From contig CAVRZD010000006.1 in assembly GCA_963725645.1 (NCBI GenBank), positions 1,116,001 through 1,180,000 of the forward strand: DNA of 64,000 nt, read 5' to 3'. Below the pieces are notes generated by a model. That model searched no databases. It was not told where the DNA came from and was given only the letters and a program-made list of their open reading frames with translations. Positions 38,914 to 47,901 of this stretch are shown one piece after another. The stretch is from JALYZC01 sp963725645. Its GTDB lineage: Bacteria > Actinomycetota > Thermoleophilia > Solirubrobacterales > Solirubrobacteraceae. Both the position numbers and the translations under genes were made by a program. Every line of letters begins with the position of its first letter. Position 1 is the stretch's first letter.

Positions 38914-39731
38914 CCGCCGCGGCGCTCGCAAGTGCGGCGGCGGCGCTCGCCGAGGCGGGGTGCGACACCCCCCGGTTGGACGCCGAGATCCTGCTCGCCG
39001 AGGCCGCCGAGGTCGATCGCCTGAGCCTGTTCGCCGCGGGCGACGTCGCGCTGTCGTCCGGCCAGGCCGAACGCTTCGCGGCGCTGGTCGCGCGCCGCCT
39101 GCGCCGCGAGCCGGTGGCCTACATCCGCGGCCGCCGCGCCTTCCGCGACGTCGAGCTGGCGGTGGACCGGCGCGTGCTCGTCCCGCGGCCGGAGACCGAA
39201 CTGCTGGTGGAGGCGGCGCTCGAGCTCCCGCAGGGCGCCCGCGTGCTCGACGTGGGGACGGGCAGCGGCGCCGTCGCGCTGGCGCTCAAGCAGGAGCGGC
39301 CCGATCTCCTCGTCGCCGGGAGCGACGTCAGCGCGGACGCGCTCGCGGTCGCGCGCACCAACGGCGCCCAGCTCGGCCTGGCGGTCGCCTGGCACCGGGC
39401 CGACCTGCTCGACGGCGCGCCCGGGCCCTGGGACGCGGTGGTCGCGAACCTGCCGTACGTCGCCGCGGCCGAGCTGGAGCAGCTGGCGCCCGAGATTGCC
39501 CGCCATGAGCCACGCGCGGCGCTCGAAGGCGGCGAGGACGGGCTCGAGATCATCGAGCGGTTGATGGGCGAGGTCGCCGCCGCCGGAATCCCCTGGGCCG
39601 CGCTCGAGGTCGGCCTCGGCCAGGCGGAATCGGTCCGGGCGCAGCTCGGCATGGCGGGCTACCCGTTCACCGAGGCACGGCCCGACCTCGCCGGCATCGC
39701 GCGCGTCGTGGTCGCCCGGCGTGACGCCTGA
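38910..39731 (+). CDS. prmC: Release factor glutamine methyltransferase
   Basis: 273 residues, ATG overlapping the prfA stop. N-terminal helical domain, then VLVPRPETELLVE, SAM-binding VLDVGTGSGAVALALKQ and the catalytic loop VVANLPYVAAAE. The loop is usually NPPY; here it is NLPY, which keeps Asn, Pro and Tyr. SAM-dependent methylation of the GGQ Gln in RF1/RF2. It overlaps tsaC by 11 bp. Confidence 0.94.
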   Translation: MTAAALASAAAALAEAGCDTPRLDAEILLAEAAEVDRLSLFAAGDVALSSGQAERFAALVARRLRREPVAYIRGRRAFRDVELAVDRRVLVPRPETELLVEAALELPQGARVLDVGTGSGAVALALKQERPDLLVAGSDVSADALAVARTNGAQLGLAVAWHRADLLDGAPGPWDAVVANLPYVAAAELEQLAPEIARHEPRAALEGGEDGLEIIERLMGEVAAAGIPWAALEVGLGQAESVRAQLGMAGYPFTEARPDLAGIARVVVARRDA

Positions 39732-40341
39732 CGACGCCGAGGCCTTGGAGCGGTGCGTGCGCGCCCACGGCGTCGCGCTGTTCCCGGCCGACACGGTCTA
39801 CGGGCTGGCGTGCGCGCCCGGCGCGCCGGAGGCGGTCGGGCGCCTGTACGGCCTCAAAGGCCGGCCACGAGAGAAGCCGAGCGCTGTGATGTTCTTCAGT
39901 CGCGTCGCGGCGTACGCCGTCCTGACCGAGCTGGGCCCGCGCACCCGGTCCGCCCTCGACGCGCTGCTGCCCGGCGCGCTGACGGTGCTCCTCTCCAACC
40001 CGCGGAACCGGTTCCCGCTCGCGTGTGGCTCGGAGCCGACGACGCTCGGCCTTCGCGTGCCGCTGCTCGTCGGTGACATGGCGCCGCTGGCCGCGGTGCG
40101 CGGACCGGTGCTGCAGTCGAGCGCCAACCGCGCAGGAGGTCCCGACCCACGACGCATCGAGGACGTGCCCGCGGAGATCCGCGATGGCGTCGACCTCGTG
40201 CTCGACGGCGGGGAGCTGCCGGGGACCTCATCGACCGTGGTGGACCTGCGCCGCTACGAGGAACACGGGGAGTGGTCCATCGTCCGCGGGGGCGCGGTCC
40301 CCGCCCGCGAGCTCGGCCGCGTGCTCGACGCGCCCGTCTAG
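39721..40341 (+). CDS. tsaC: Threonylcarbamoyl-AMP synthase (TsaC/Sua5)
   Basis: 206 residues, GTG start in the prmC end. YrdC-fold motifs: VALFPADTVYGLACAP, LKGRPREKPSAVMFF, LGLRVPLLVGDMAPL, LQSSANRAGGPDP and SSTVVDLR. It makes the L-threonylcarbamoyladenylate used for t6A37 of tRNA. Only the YrdC domain is present (no Sua5 C-terminal extension). The gene pair prmC-tsaC is common in bacteria. The last 4 bases overlap the convergent PadR gene. Confidence 0.92.
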   Translation: MTPDDAEALERCVRAHGVALFPADTVYGLACAPGAPEAVGRLYGLKGRPREKPSAVMFFSRVAAYAVLTELGPRTRSALDALLPGALTVLLSNPRNRFPLACGSEPTTLGLRVPLLVGDMAPLAAVRGPVLQSSANRAGGPDPRRIEDVPAEIRDGVDLVLDGGELPGTSSTVVDLRRYEEHGEWSIVRGGAVPARELGRVLDAPV

Positions 40342-40856
40342 CCGCCCTCGGCGAGCCGCCGCCAGAAGCGCACCCACTCGCGCTCGTGGGCGATGCCGGC
40401 CTCGAGGGCGAGGCGGGGCCCGGCCGGGCCGCCCGCCTCGTCGAGCGCGGCGTGCAGCGACTCGTAGTCAGCGAGCTTGGCGTCGTGCGCCTCGAGCTGA
40501 GGGGCGGCGAGCTTCGCCGGGTCGGCGCCGAAGAACAGCTTGAGCAGCCCGGGATCGCGCAGCTCCGTGAAGTCGGCGGTCGGCTCGCTCGCCCACGCGC
40601 GCAGCGCCCGCCGTCCCTTGGCGGTGATGCGGTAGCGCCGCCGCCGCCGGCCGCCCTGCTCGCGGCGCTCGCTGACGTAGCCGGCCGCGGCGAGGCGCTC
40701 GGGCTCGGCGTAGAGCGCCGAGTGCTGCACGGTCCAGAAGTCGCCGACGGTCTCCGCCAGCAGCCGCTTGAGGTCGTAGGGGGTCGCCTCCCCGCAGAGG
40801 TCCAACAGGCCCAGGACGATGTACGAGGTGGGGGTGAGGCGCGGTTCGGCTTGCAT
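40338..40856 (-). CDS. PadR-family transcriptional regulator
   Basis: 172 residues from ATG 40856. N-terminal winged helix (SYIVLGLLDLCGEATPYDLK, FWTVQHSALYAEPERLAAAG, GGRRRRRYRITAKGRRAL) and a C-terminal coiled dimer arm, the PadR layout. It is divergent from a carotenoid oxygenase gene with 57 bp of shared upstream DNA containing two inverted repeats, so it very likely represses itself and the oxygenase. Confidence 0.9.
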   Translation of the reverse strand: MQAEPRLTPTSYIVLGLLDLCGEATPYDLKRLLAETVGDFWTVQHSALYAEPERLAAAGYVSERREQGGRRRRRYRITAKGRRALRAWASEPTADFTELRDPGLLKLFFGADPAKLAAPQLEAHDAKLADYESLHAALDEAGGPAGPRLALEAGIAHEREWVRFWRRLAEGG

Positions 40857-40858
40857 TA

Positions 40859-40893
40859 GTCCATTTTGGACGGTATAGTTCTGGAGCGTCCAG
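40859..40893. promoter_or_regulatory. Shared operator region between PadR regulator and carotenoid oxygenase
   Basis: Two short inverted repeats: GTCCA-TTT-TGGAC (40859-40871) and CTGGA-GCG-TCCAG (40881-40893). TATAGT at 40874-40879 lies between them and may be a -10 for the oxygenase. The related arms (TCCA/TGGA) suggest two sites for one regulator. SD GGGAGG (40905-40910) precedes ATG 40914. Confidence 0.6.
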
Positions 40894-40913
40894 TGTAGTC
40901 GACGGGAGGCTCG

Positions 40914-42317
40914 ATGACCGACCACGCCGCCGGATTCCAGACGCTCGACCACGAGGTCTCGGTCGATCATCTTCCCGTCCAGGGGGAGCTTCCGCCCTGG
41001 CTCGCCGGCTCGCTGCTGCGTACCGGCCCAGCGCGGTTCGAGGCCAACGGGCGCAGCCTCAACCACTGGTTCGACGGCCAGGCGATGCTGCATCGGTTCA
41101 GCTTCGCCGACGGCGCGGTCGGTTACGCCAACCGCGAGCTCGCGACCCGGGCCGATGCCGCGGTGCGCGACGGGCACGTCGCCTACCGCGAGTTCGCCAC
41201 CGACCCCTGCCGGTCGATCTTCCGCCGGATGGTGACGATGTTCTCGCCCGGCGCCACGGACAACGCGAACGTCAACCTGACGAAGGTGGGCGAGCGTTTC
41301 GTGGCCATGACCGAGACGCCGCTCCCCGTCGAGTTCGATCCGCACACGTTGCGCGCCCTCGGTGTCGCCGACTCCGAGCGCCCCGACGGCGAGATCACGA
41401 CCGCCCACCCGCACCACGATTCTCAGCGCAGGGAGCTGGTGAACTACGCGATCAAGCTCGGGCCGCGCAGCACGTACCGGGTGTTCGGCCGCTCGCTGAA
41501 CGGCGGAGGGCGCCGGACGATCGCGCGGCTCGCCACCCGCCGCCCGGCCTACATCCACAGCTTCGGGTTGACCGAGCAGTTCGTCGTGCTCTGTGAATTT
41601 CCGTTCGTCGTCGACCCGTTGCGCCTCGCCTTCAGCAACCGGCCGTTCATCGAGAACTACCGCTGGGAGCCCGAGCGGGGGACGCGGATCTGGCTGATCC
41701 ACCGCGGCGACGGGGGAGTGCAGGGGCCGTTCGAGACCGAGGCGATCTTCGCGTTCCACCACGTCAACGCCTTCGAGCGCGATGACGAGGTCGTCGTGGA
41801 CCTGTGCGCCTACGACGACACCGAAATCGTGCGGGCGCTGTACCTGGACCGCCTGCGCACGCCCGACCCGAACGTCCCGAGGCCATGGCTGGAACGGTGG
41901 CGGATCGACACCGCCACGAAGCGCGTCGGCCGGGAGCGCCTGGCCGATCAGTCGGTCGAGCTCCCGCGGATCGACTACCGGCGGCACAACGGCAGGCCCT
42001 ACCGGTTCGCCTACGGCGCGAGCGCGACGAGCGACAGCCGCTTCCTCGACCGCCTGGCGAAGGTCGACGTGGACGATGGCTCAGCGGCCGTCTGGCACGA
42101 AGCCGGCACGTATCCGGGCGAGCCCGTCTTCGTGCCGCGCCCGGACGGCGCGGCCGAGGACGACGGGGTGGCGCTGTCGATCGTCCTCGACGCCGAGCAG
42201 CAACGGTCGTTCCTGCTCGTGCTCGACGCCGCGACGTTCGCCGAACGCGCCCGCGCGGAGGTGCCGCACCATATCCCCTTCGGCTTCCACGGCCAGTTCT
42301 TCGGATTCCTCGACTGA
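40914..42317 (+). CDS. Carotenoid cleavage oxygenase family protein
   Basis: 467 residues. Seven-bladed propeller with four His iron ligands: TTAHPHHD, AYIHSFGLT, FAFHHVNAFE and FGFHGQFFGF at the C-terminus. N-terminal GSLLRTGPARFEANG and HWFDGQAMLHRF are family-typical. Non-heme Fe(II) oxygenase that cleaves polyene or stilbene double bonds; the bond and substrate cannot be told, and no carotenoid synthesis genes are nearby. Controlled by the adjacent PadR repressor by inference. Confidence 0.9.
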   Translation: MTDHAAGFQTLDHEVSVDHLPVQGELPPWLAGSLLRTGPARFEANGRSLNHWFDGQAMLHRFSFADGAVGYANRELATRADAAVRDGHVAYREFATDPCRSIFRRMVTMFSPGATDNANVNLTKVGERFVAMTETPLPVEFDPHTLRALGVADSERPDGEITTAHPHHDSQRRELVNYAIKLGPRSTYRVFGRSLNGGGRRTIARLATRRPAYIHSFGLTEQFVVLCEFPFVVDPLRLAFSNRPFIENYRWEPERGTRIWLIHRGDGGVQGPFETEAIFAFHHVNAFERDDEVVVDLCAYDDTEIVRALYLDRLRTPDPNVPRPWLERWRIDTATKRVGRERLADQSVELPRIDYRRHNGRPYRFAYGASATSDSRFLDRLAKVDVDDGSAAVWHEAGTYPGEPVFVPRPDGAAEDDGVALSIVLDAEQQRSFLLVLDAATFAERARAEVPHHIPFGFHGQFFGFLD

Positions 42318-42332
42318 GGACCCGGCGGCGAG

Positions 42333-42998
42333 CTAGTACTTCGGCTCGCGACCCAGCAGCTCGCCCATCTCGCGCTCGAACTCCTCGATCTCGATCTCGC
42401 CGCGCGCGTAGCGCTCGCGCAGCACGCTCTCGGGCGAGAGCTCGGCATAGTCGCCGCCGACCAGCGGCGCCTTGAGGTGCCGCGCGCCCTCGCCGGGCTG
42501 CTCGACCTCGGAGAGCCGCCATGCGCCGTCGCGCCAGACGAACGTCCAGTACTCCTTGTGCTGCTGCTTGACGTTGGGGTGCCCCGCGACCAGGGCGCCG
42601 GAGTCGGCGTCCAGGATCGTCTCGACCAGGCTGATGTCCAGGAGCGCCGTCACGGTCGCCTCGCCCCCGGCGGCGCCCTCCTCGAAGGCGATGAAGTCGA
42701 GGTCCTCGATCAGCGGGTTCTCGAGCTGGTGCACCCGCCGCTGGTGGACGAGGCCGTCGATCCGCAGCTTCTGGCGGGTCAGGAGCTCCGGGGTCTCGAA
42801 CGGCGCGCCGACCTCCGGGTCGCGTTCGATCCACTGGCGCTGGACGGCGAAGAACGCGTCGCGCACGCGCCGTCGCAGGGCCTCGGGCGACCACTTCGCG
42901 TCGAGTTGGCCGAGCGCGCCGAGACGCGCGACGACGTCCTCGCCGCGGCGCTCGGTTCCCACGGCGCCACCGGAGAACAGCCGGCCGAACAGCCCCAT
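42333..42998 (-). CDS. Tim44-like domain protein with C-terminal SHOCT-like helix pair
   Basis: 221 residues from ATG 42998. The N-terminus (MGLFGRLFSG) has no helix. The middle (about 50-180: RRVRDAFFAVQRQWIERDPE, HQLENPLIEDLDFIAFEEG, VKQQHKEYWTFVWRDGAWRL) matches the Tim44/MBA1-like fold. The end (SPESVLRERYARGEIEIEEF) is like a SHOCT segment. It lies 2 bp after a second Tim44-like gene, and the two share layout, so they look like a tandem duplication that diverged in its N-terminus. Confidence 0.75.
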   Translation of the reverse strand: MGLFGRLFSGGAVGTERRGEDVVARLGALGQLDAKWSPEALRRRVRDAFFAVQRQWIERDPEVGAPFETPELLTRQKLRIDGLVHQRRVHQLENPLIEDLDFIAFEEGAAGGEATVTALLDISLVETILDADSGALVAGHPNVKQQHKEYWTFVWRDGAWRLSEVEQPGEGARHLKAPLVGGDYAELSPESVLRERYARGEIEIEEFEREMGELLGREPKY

Positions 42999-43000
42999 CG

Positions 43001-43831
43001 CTAGGCCGGCGTCTCCGTGTCCTCGTTCACCAGGTCCGCCTTGAGGTGATAGTCGCCCTCGGAGCGCTGCTGGATCTCGTCGAGCACCCAGCCGTACTCG
43101 GGGTGCCGGGAGAAGGACCAGTACTGCTCGAACTGCGACCGCGTCCGCTTGTTGCCGTTCACCACCCTGCCCGTCTTGATGTCCTCCACCCAGTCGCGGG
43201 CCGAGCACGCGATGTAGGCGACGAAGCGGTCCTCGCCGTCGTCGGCCACGTTGTAGATGCGCACGATCTCGACGTCGTGGAGCTGCGGCTTGGCGATGCG
43301 GTTCACGCGGCCCTGCTTCTCCAGGCCCTCGAGCTGCATGCGGTGGCGCTCGTAGAGCGCGTCGGAGACGTAGGGCCGGGACTCCTCGATGCGGCGGTCC
43401 TCCCACGACTTCTGGATCGGCGGGAAGCACGCGCGGACTCGCGTCGCGAGCTCGTTCGCGTCCCAGTAGCCGTCCTCCACGTTGGCGACCGACGCCGCCT
43501 CGGCGACCTTCTCGCCGCGCCGCCGCAGCTTCTCGCGCCATATGCGCTTCATCGCGCTCTGGTAGGCGGGCACGGCCCAGGCGGCAGCGAAGACGAGCAG
43601 GATGATCCCGAAGACGATCACCCCCGCGATGGCGCCGCCCGTCCCGGAGCTGCTGCCGCCGTAGGAGTGGTAGCCGCCGCCACCACCGCCGCCTCCGCTG
43701 AACCCGCCGCCACCGCCGCCTCCGCCGGTCGCCCCGCCGGCGAGCGCATGGGCGGCGACGGGCAGGGCGAGGCAGAGCAGCACCACGAATGCGGCGACGA
43801 GGACTGCGCGACGGCGACGCTCGGCTGGCAT
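43001..43831 (-). CDS. Secreted/membrane Tim44-like domain protein with Gly-rich region
   Basis: 276 residues. Signal peptide (VLVAAFVVLLCLALPVAAHA), a Gly-rich run of about 25 residues, one membrane helix (AIAGVIVFGIILLVFAAAWA), then a cytoplasmic Tim44-like domain (about 115-265: RVRACFPPIQKSWEDRRIEE, GRVNRIAKPQLHDVEIVRIY, QFEQYWSFSRHPEYGWVLDE). This is a common bacterial membrane protein type; function is unknown. Probably works together with the adjacent soluble paralogue. Confidence 0.75.
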   Translation of the reverse strand: MPAERRRRAVLVAAFVVLLCLALPVAAHALAGGATGGGGGGGGFSGGGGGGGGYHSYGGSSSGTGGAIAGVIVFGIILLVFAAAWAVPAYQSAMKRIWREKLRRRGEKVAEAASVANVEDGYWDANELATRVRACFPPIQKSWEDRRIEESRPYVSDALYERHRMQLEGLEKQGRVNRIAKPQLHDVEIVRIYNVADDGEDRFVAYIACSARDWVEDIKTGRVVNGNKRTRSQFEQYWSFSRHPEYGWVLDEIQQRSEGDYHLKADLVNEDTETPA

Positions 43832-43884
43832 TGGTCAGGCGAGCATACCTCCGCCAACGCCGCTGGTATGGTCGAGCGCCCGCC

Positions 43885-45177
43885 ATGACCGACCTACCCG
43901 CCGACTGGTTCAACCGCCCGCTCGCCGACGTCGACCCCGAGGTCGCCGAGGTCCTGCGCGGCGAGCTCGAGCGCCAGCAGCGCACGCTCGAGATGATCGC
44001 GTCGGAGAACTTCGTTCCCCAGGCCGTGCTCGACTGCCAGGGCTCCGTGCTGACGAACAAGTACGCGGAGGGCCTGCCCGGCAAGCGCTACTACGGCGGC
44101 TGCGAGTGGGTCGACATCGCGGAGAACCTCGCGATCGACCGCGCCAAGGCGTTGTTCGGCGCCGGCTACGCCAACGTGCAGCCGCACTCGGGCGCGTCGG
44201 CGAACGCGGCGGCCTACTTCGCGCTGCTCGAGCCCGGCGACACGATCCTGGGCCTCGATCTCGCCCACGGCGGCCACCTCACGCACGGGATGCCCAAGAA
44301 CGTCTCCGGCCGCCTCTACCACGTCGTCGCCTACCACGTGAGCCGCGAGGACAGCCTCGTGGACATGGACGAGGTCGCCCGGCTCGCCGAAGAGCACAAG
44401 CCGAAGCTGATCATCGCCGGCTGGTCCGCCTATCCGCGCCAGCTCGACTTCGCGCACTTCCGCGAGATCGCCGACAGCGTCGGCGCGATCCTCATGACGG
44501 ACATGGCCCACTTCGCCGGCCTGGTCGCCGCCGACCTGCACCCGAACCCCGTGCCGCATTCCCACGTCGTCACCACCACGATCCACAAGACGATCGGCGG
44601 TGCGCGCGGCGGCATGATCCTCTCCAACGACGAGGAGATCGCCAAGAAGCTCAACTCGGCCGTGTTCCCCGGGCAGCAGGGCGGCCCGCTCGAGCACGTG
44701 ATCGCCGGCAAGGCGGTCGCGCTCAAGCTCGCGGCGACCGAGGCCTTCCGCGAGCGCCAGCGCCGCACGATCGAGGGCGCGCAGGCGGTGGGGGAGGAGC
44801 TGCTGGGCGCCGGCCACGGCGTCAACGTGCTCACCGGCGGCACCGACGTGCACCTGGTGGTGGTGGACCTGCGCGAGTCCGTACTGGACGGCAGGCAGGC
44901 CGAGGATCGCCTGCACGACATCGGGATCACGGTCAACCGCAACGCGGTGCCGTTCGACCCGCGCCCGCCGATGGTCTCCAGCGGCCTGCGCGTGGGCGCG
45001 CCGGCGCTGGCGACGCGCGGGCTGAAGGCCGCCGACTTCCACGAGGTCGGCGCGGTGATGGCGACCGCCCTGACGCCGGACTTCGACGCGCGTCGCGACG
45101 AGCTCGTCGAGCGGGCCGCCGCCGTCGCAGAGCGGTACCCGCTCTACCAGCACCTGGGCGCGGCCGCCGTCGTCTGA
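43885..45177 (+). CDS. glyA: Serine hydroxymethyltransferase
   Basis: 430 residues. PLP Lys lies in VTTTIHKTIGGARGGMILSN (usual actinobacterial wording is THKT or VHKT followed by LGGPRGG). Other motifs: MIASENFVPQAVLDCQGSVL, NKYAEGLPGKRYYGGCE and VNRNAVPFDPRPP. Interconverts serine plus THF and glycine plus methylene-THF. ATG 43885 is preceded by TATGGT (43867-43872). Member of the prfA-prmC-tsaC-glyA neighbourhood. Confidence 0.95.
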   Translation: MTDLPADWFNRPLADVDPEVAEVLRGELERQQRTLEMIASENFVPQAVLDCQGSVLTNKYAEGLPGKRYYGGCEWVDIAENLAIDRAKALFGAGYANVQPHSGASANAAAYFALLEPGDTILGLDLAHGGHLTHGMPKNVSGRLYHVVAYHVSREDSLVDMDEVARLAEEHKPKLIIAGWSAYPRQLDFAHFREIADSVGAILMTDMAHFAGLVAADLHPNPVPHSHVVTTTIHKTIGGARGGMILSNDEEIAKKLNSAVFPGQQGGPLEHVIAGKAVALKLAATEAFRERQRRTIEGAQAVGEELLGAGHGVNVLTGGTDVHLVVVDLRESVLDGRQAEDRLHDIGITVNRNAVPFDPRPPMVSSGLRVGAPALATRGLKAADFHEVGAVMATALTPDFDARRDELVERAAAVAERYPLYQHLGAAAVV

Positions 45178-45241
45178 CCCCCCCGCGGCGACCGCGCCGC
45201 GCATGCCGGCGCCGCGGCAACTGCGATGCTTTCGCGGGCCC

Positions 45242-46411
45242 ATGAACGAGCTCGATGCGCTCTACGCGTTCCTGGTGGCGGCGGTGGTGGCGGGGCTGCT
45301 CACGCCCCTCGTGGCGCGATTCGCCGCCCGCATCGGCGCCGTGGACCACCCGCGGGAGCGCGGGCTCTCGGCCCGCGAGACGCCGCTGCTCGGCGGGTTG
45401 GCGATCCTCGCCGGCGTGCTGGCGGCGGGCGCGCTGTTCCTCCCCGGCGACGACCAGACGCGGGCGATCCTCGGCGCCGCCGCGCTCATCACCGCGGTCG
45501 GCGCGATCGACGACGCGAGGCCCCTCCCGCCCGTCGTCAAGCTCCTCGGCCAGATCGGGGCGGCGCTGATCGTGGTGCTCTCCGACGTCAAGGTCACGGT
45601 GATCACGCTCCCCTTCCTCGGCCACATCGACTTCGGCTCGACCTGGGGCGCCGTCCTCACCCTGATCGGCCTCGTCGGCGTCATGAACATCGTGAACTTC
45701 TCCGACGGGATCGACGGCCTGGCCGCGGGCGTGTGCACGATCAGCGCGGCCGCGTTCGCGATCATCGCCTTCGACCTCCAGCGCGAGGCGGCCGGCGTGC
45801 TGGCCGCGCTGACCGCCGGGGCCGCGTTCGGCTTCCTGTTCTGGAACTTCCACCCCGCGTCGGTCTTCATGGGCGACAGCGGCTCGAACCTGCTCGGCCT
45901 GTTGCTCGGCTGCATCGCGGTGCAGGGCACGCTGAAGACGAACGCCTTGATCGCGCTGGTCGGGCCGCTCGTGATCCTGGCCGTGCCGTTCCTCGACGGC
46001 GGCTTCGTGGTGGCCAAGCGGCTGAAGTACCGCCGCCGACCGTGGACCGCCGACGCCGAGCACTTCCACCACCGCCTGTCGCGCATCGGGTTCTCGCAGC
46101 GGCGCACGGTCCTGTACCTCTACGGCTGGACGTTCGCGCTCGCGGGCCTGGCGGTCGCGCTGCGGTTCATCCCGTACTCCGACCACCACGGCCACCTCGA
46201 TGTCGGCTGGACAATCGTCGTCGTGGCGCTCGGCCTGCTGGCGATCGCGGCCAGCGTGTACCTCGTCTACGTGCTCGAGCTGCTCAAGTTCACCAGGCGC
46301 CGGGGCGACGAGCTGCGCGCACAGGATCCCGAGACCTCCGAGCACGAGATCGTCGCCTCGGTCGAGCGGGGGCTGGAGACCGGGGAGTTCGAGGCGCTCG
46401 ACCCGCGCTAG
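45242..46411 (+). CDS. WecA/MraY-like polyprenyl-phosphate N-acetylhexosamine-1-phosphate transferase
   Basis: 389 residues, about eleven helices. Active-site motifs: AIDDARPLPPVVKLLGQIG, NIVNFSDGIDGLAAGV, FLFWNFHPASVFMGDSGS and the cytoplasmic His loop DAEHFHHRLSRIGFSQ. The HFHHRL motif is the WecA type (UDP-GlcNAc substrate) rather than MraY. It makes the first lipid-linked sugar for arabinogalactan-like or teichoic-acid-like polymers. The placement between glyA and the atp operon is common in actinobacteria. Confidence 0.9.
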   Translation: MNELDALYAFLVAAVVAGLLTPLVARFAARIGAVDHPRERGLSARETPLLGGLAILAGVLAAGALFLPGDDQTRAILGAAALITAVGAIDDARPLPPVVKLLGQIGAALIVVLSDVKVTVITLPFLGHIDFGSTWGAVLTLIGLVGVMNIVNFSDGIDGLAAGVCTISAAAFAIIAFDLQREAAGVLAALTAGAAFGFLFWNFHPASVFMGDSGSNLLGLLLGCIAVQGTLKTNALIALVGPLVILAVPFLDGGFVVAKRLKYRRRPWTADAEHFHHRLSRIGFSQRRTVLYLYGWTFALAGLAVALRFIPYSDHHGHLDVGWTIVVVALGLLAIAASVYLVYVLELLKFTRRRGDELRAQDPETSEHEIVASVERGLETGEFEALDPR

Positions 46412-46423
46412 ACGGCTGGGACG

Positions 46424-47863
46424 CTAGACGGGCTCGAAGGTCAGTCCCGATACGGCCAACCCGAGGTCCCGGTGGTCTTCGGAGCCATCCCGCCGAGGGC
46501 GCAGGGTGGTGGTCGCGAACGCGAGCCACCGCACGCCGCCGCCGCGCAGGCCGAACCGGACGCCCTCCGGCTCGTACCGGTAGCTCCCGGGCGGTACCAG
46601 ACGGCCGTCGACCGCGATGTGCAGCCCGGAGTCCGCGGCCGGTCGGATGGGCGCGACCTCGAGCCGGGCGGTGTAGCGGCCGGGGTGGGGAAGGGCGGCC
46701 TCGACGAGCGCCAGCGGCGAGGTCCAGCGGAAGCGGCGGCCCTGCGACTCTTCCACCACGTGGAACCCCATGAGGTGCGGCCCGTCGATCGTGGTCAGAT
46801 CCAGGTGGGGGCCACCGAGCGGCGCTTCCGGCACCGTCGGTCGCGCGGCAAGCAGGTCGATGCGCCCGGCGCGCGCGCAGTAGCGCCACCAGTGGCCGAA
46901 CGCGCGCGCCTGCTCAGTCGGGTGCCCTCGCAGCGACCGGATCCGCACGGCCGTGGCGGCCGCCTGCGCCTGGGCCAGCGCCGCCGCACCGCGCGGGCCG
47001 GCGACCGCCACCAGTGCGTGGCGGGCGGCCTCGCGCGCGACCCCGCGATCGCGCTTGCGAACGCCCACGGCCGCCCGCAGCGCCCGGCGGGCCCCGCGGC
47101 GGGTGAACGAGCGGCGATCGGTCCACTCGGCCGGCTCCACCAGGTACCGCTCGCGCACGTCCCTCGACGTCTCCCCGAAGTATGCGGCCTCGCCGCGGCC
47201 GAAGTCGCGGAGATGGACCCCGAGACCCTGCAGGTCCCCGTCGTACGTGTGGTGCACGACGGCGCGCGGCGCGTGCCCGAGCGCGAGGCCGCGCTCCCGC
47301 AGCTCGATCCCGAGGGCGAAGTTGGAGAAGTCGCCCAGATCCGAGCGGAAGCCGCCCACGTCGAGGAACACGTCGCGGCGGATCGCGAAGCTGTGGATCA
47401 GCACCCGGTTCCAGTGTCCGTCCGCCTCGCCCTCGGCCTGGCCGCGGCGGTAGATGTCGCGTTCGAACGCCCCGAGCTCCCCCTCCGCGCGGCCGACGCT
47501 CGACCCCCGAGCCCCGATCTCCCCGGTCCGGTCGAGGTGGGCGACCAGCTCCGCGAGGCACGCGGAGTCCGGCTCGCAGTGGGACTCGGTGAGGAAGAGC
47601 AGATGCCCGCCGGCGCGCTGCGCCCCGATGTTGAGCAGCTCGACGACGATGCGCGAGTCGGCGACGACCCAGTGGTCGCGCGGCGTCAGGAGCGGCCGCA
47701 CCGCGGCCTCGAGCTCCGGGTCGACCCCCGGCGCGAGCGCGATGACCTCGTAGCGGTCACGCGGGAACGTCTGCTCCTGCGTCCAGGCGCGCACGCAGCG
47801 CTCGCCGGTCGCACGATCGTCCATCAACGGCACGAGTACCGATGCCTGGAGGCCCTCCAGCAT
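46424..47863 (-). CDS. Family 2-type glycosyltransferase with C-terminal extension
   Basis: 479 residues from ATG 47863, a start supported by TAGGAT 7 nt upstream (47871-47876). N-terminal GT-A domain (VLVPLMDDRATGERCVRAWT, GGHLLFLTESHCEPDSACLA, RDVFLDVGGFRSDLGDFSNF, ELRERGLALGHAPRAVVHH). The classical DxD is replaced by ESHCEPD, and donor binding may use it. The C-terminal third is a beta-rich domain without an obvious relative. No membrane helix. Acceptor and sugar unknown. Confidence 0.75.
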   Translation of the reverse strand: MLEGLQASVLVPLMDDRATGERCVRAWTQEQTFPRDRYEVIALAPGVDPELEAAVRPLLTPRDHWVVADSRIVVELLNIGAQRAGGHLLFLTESHCEPDSACLAELVAHLDRTGEIGARGSSVGRAEGELGAFERDIYRRGQAEGEADGHWNRVLIHSFAIRRDVFLDVGGFRSDLGDFSNFALGIELRERGLALGHAPRAVVHHTYDGDLQGLGVHLRDFGRGEAAYFGETSRDVRERYLVEPAEWTDRRSFTRRGARRALRAAVGVRKRDRGVAREAARHALVAVAGPRGAAALAQAQAAATAVRIRSLRGHPTEQARAFGHWWRYCARAGRIDLLAARPTVPEAPLGGPHLDLTTIDGPHLMGFHVVEESQGRRFRWTSPLALVEAALPHPGRYTARLEVAPIRPAADSGLHIAVDGRLVPPGSYRYEPEGVRFGLRGGGVRWLAFATTTLRPRRDGSEDHRDLGLAVSGLTFEPV

Positions 47864-47901
47864 CGGCCAGATCCTAGCCCCAGGCCGGTGCCGCCGGCCG
47901 C

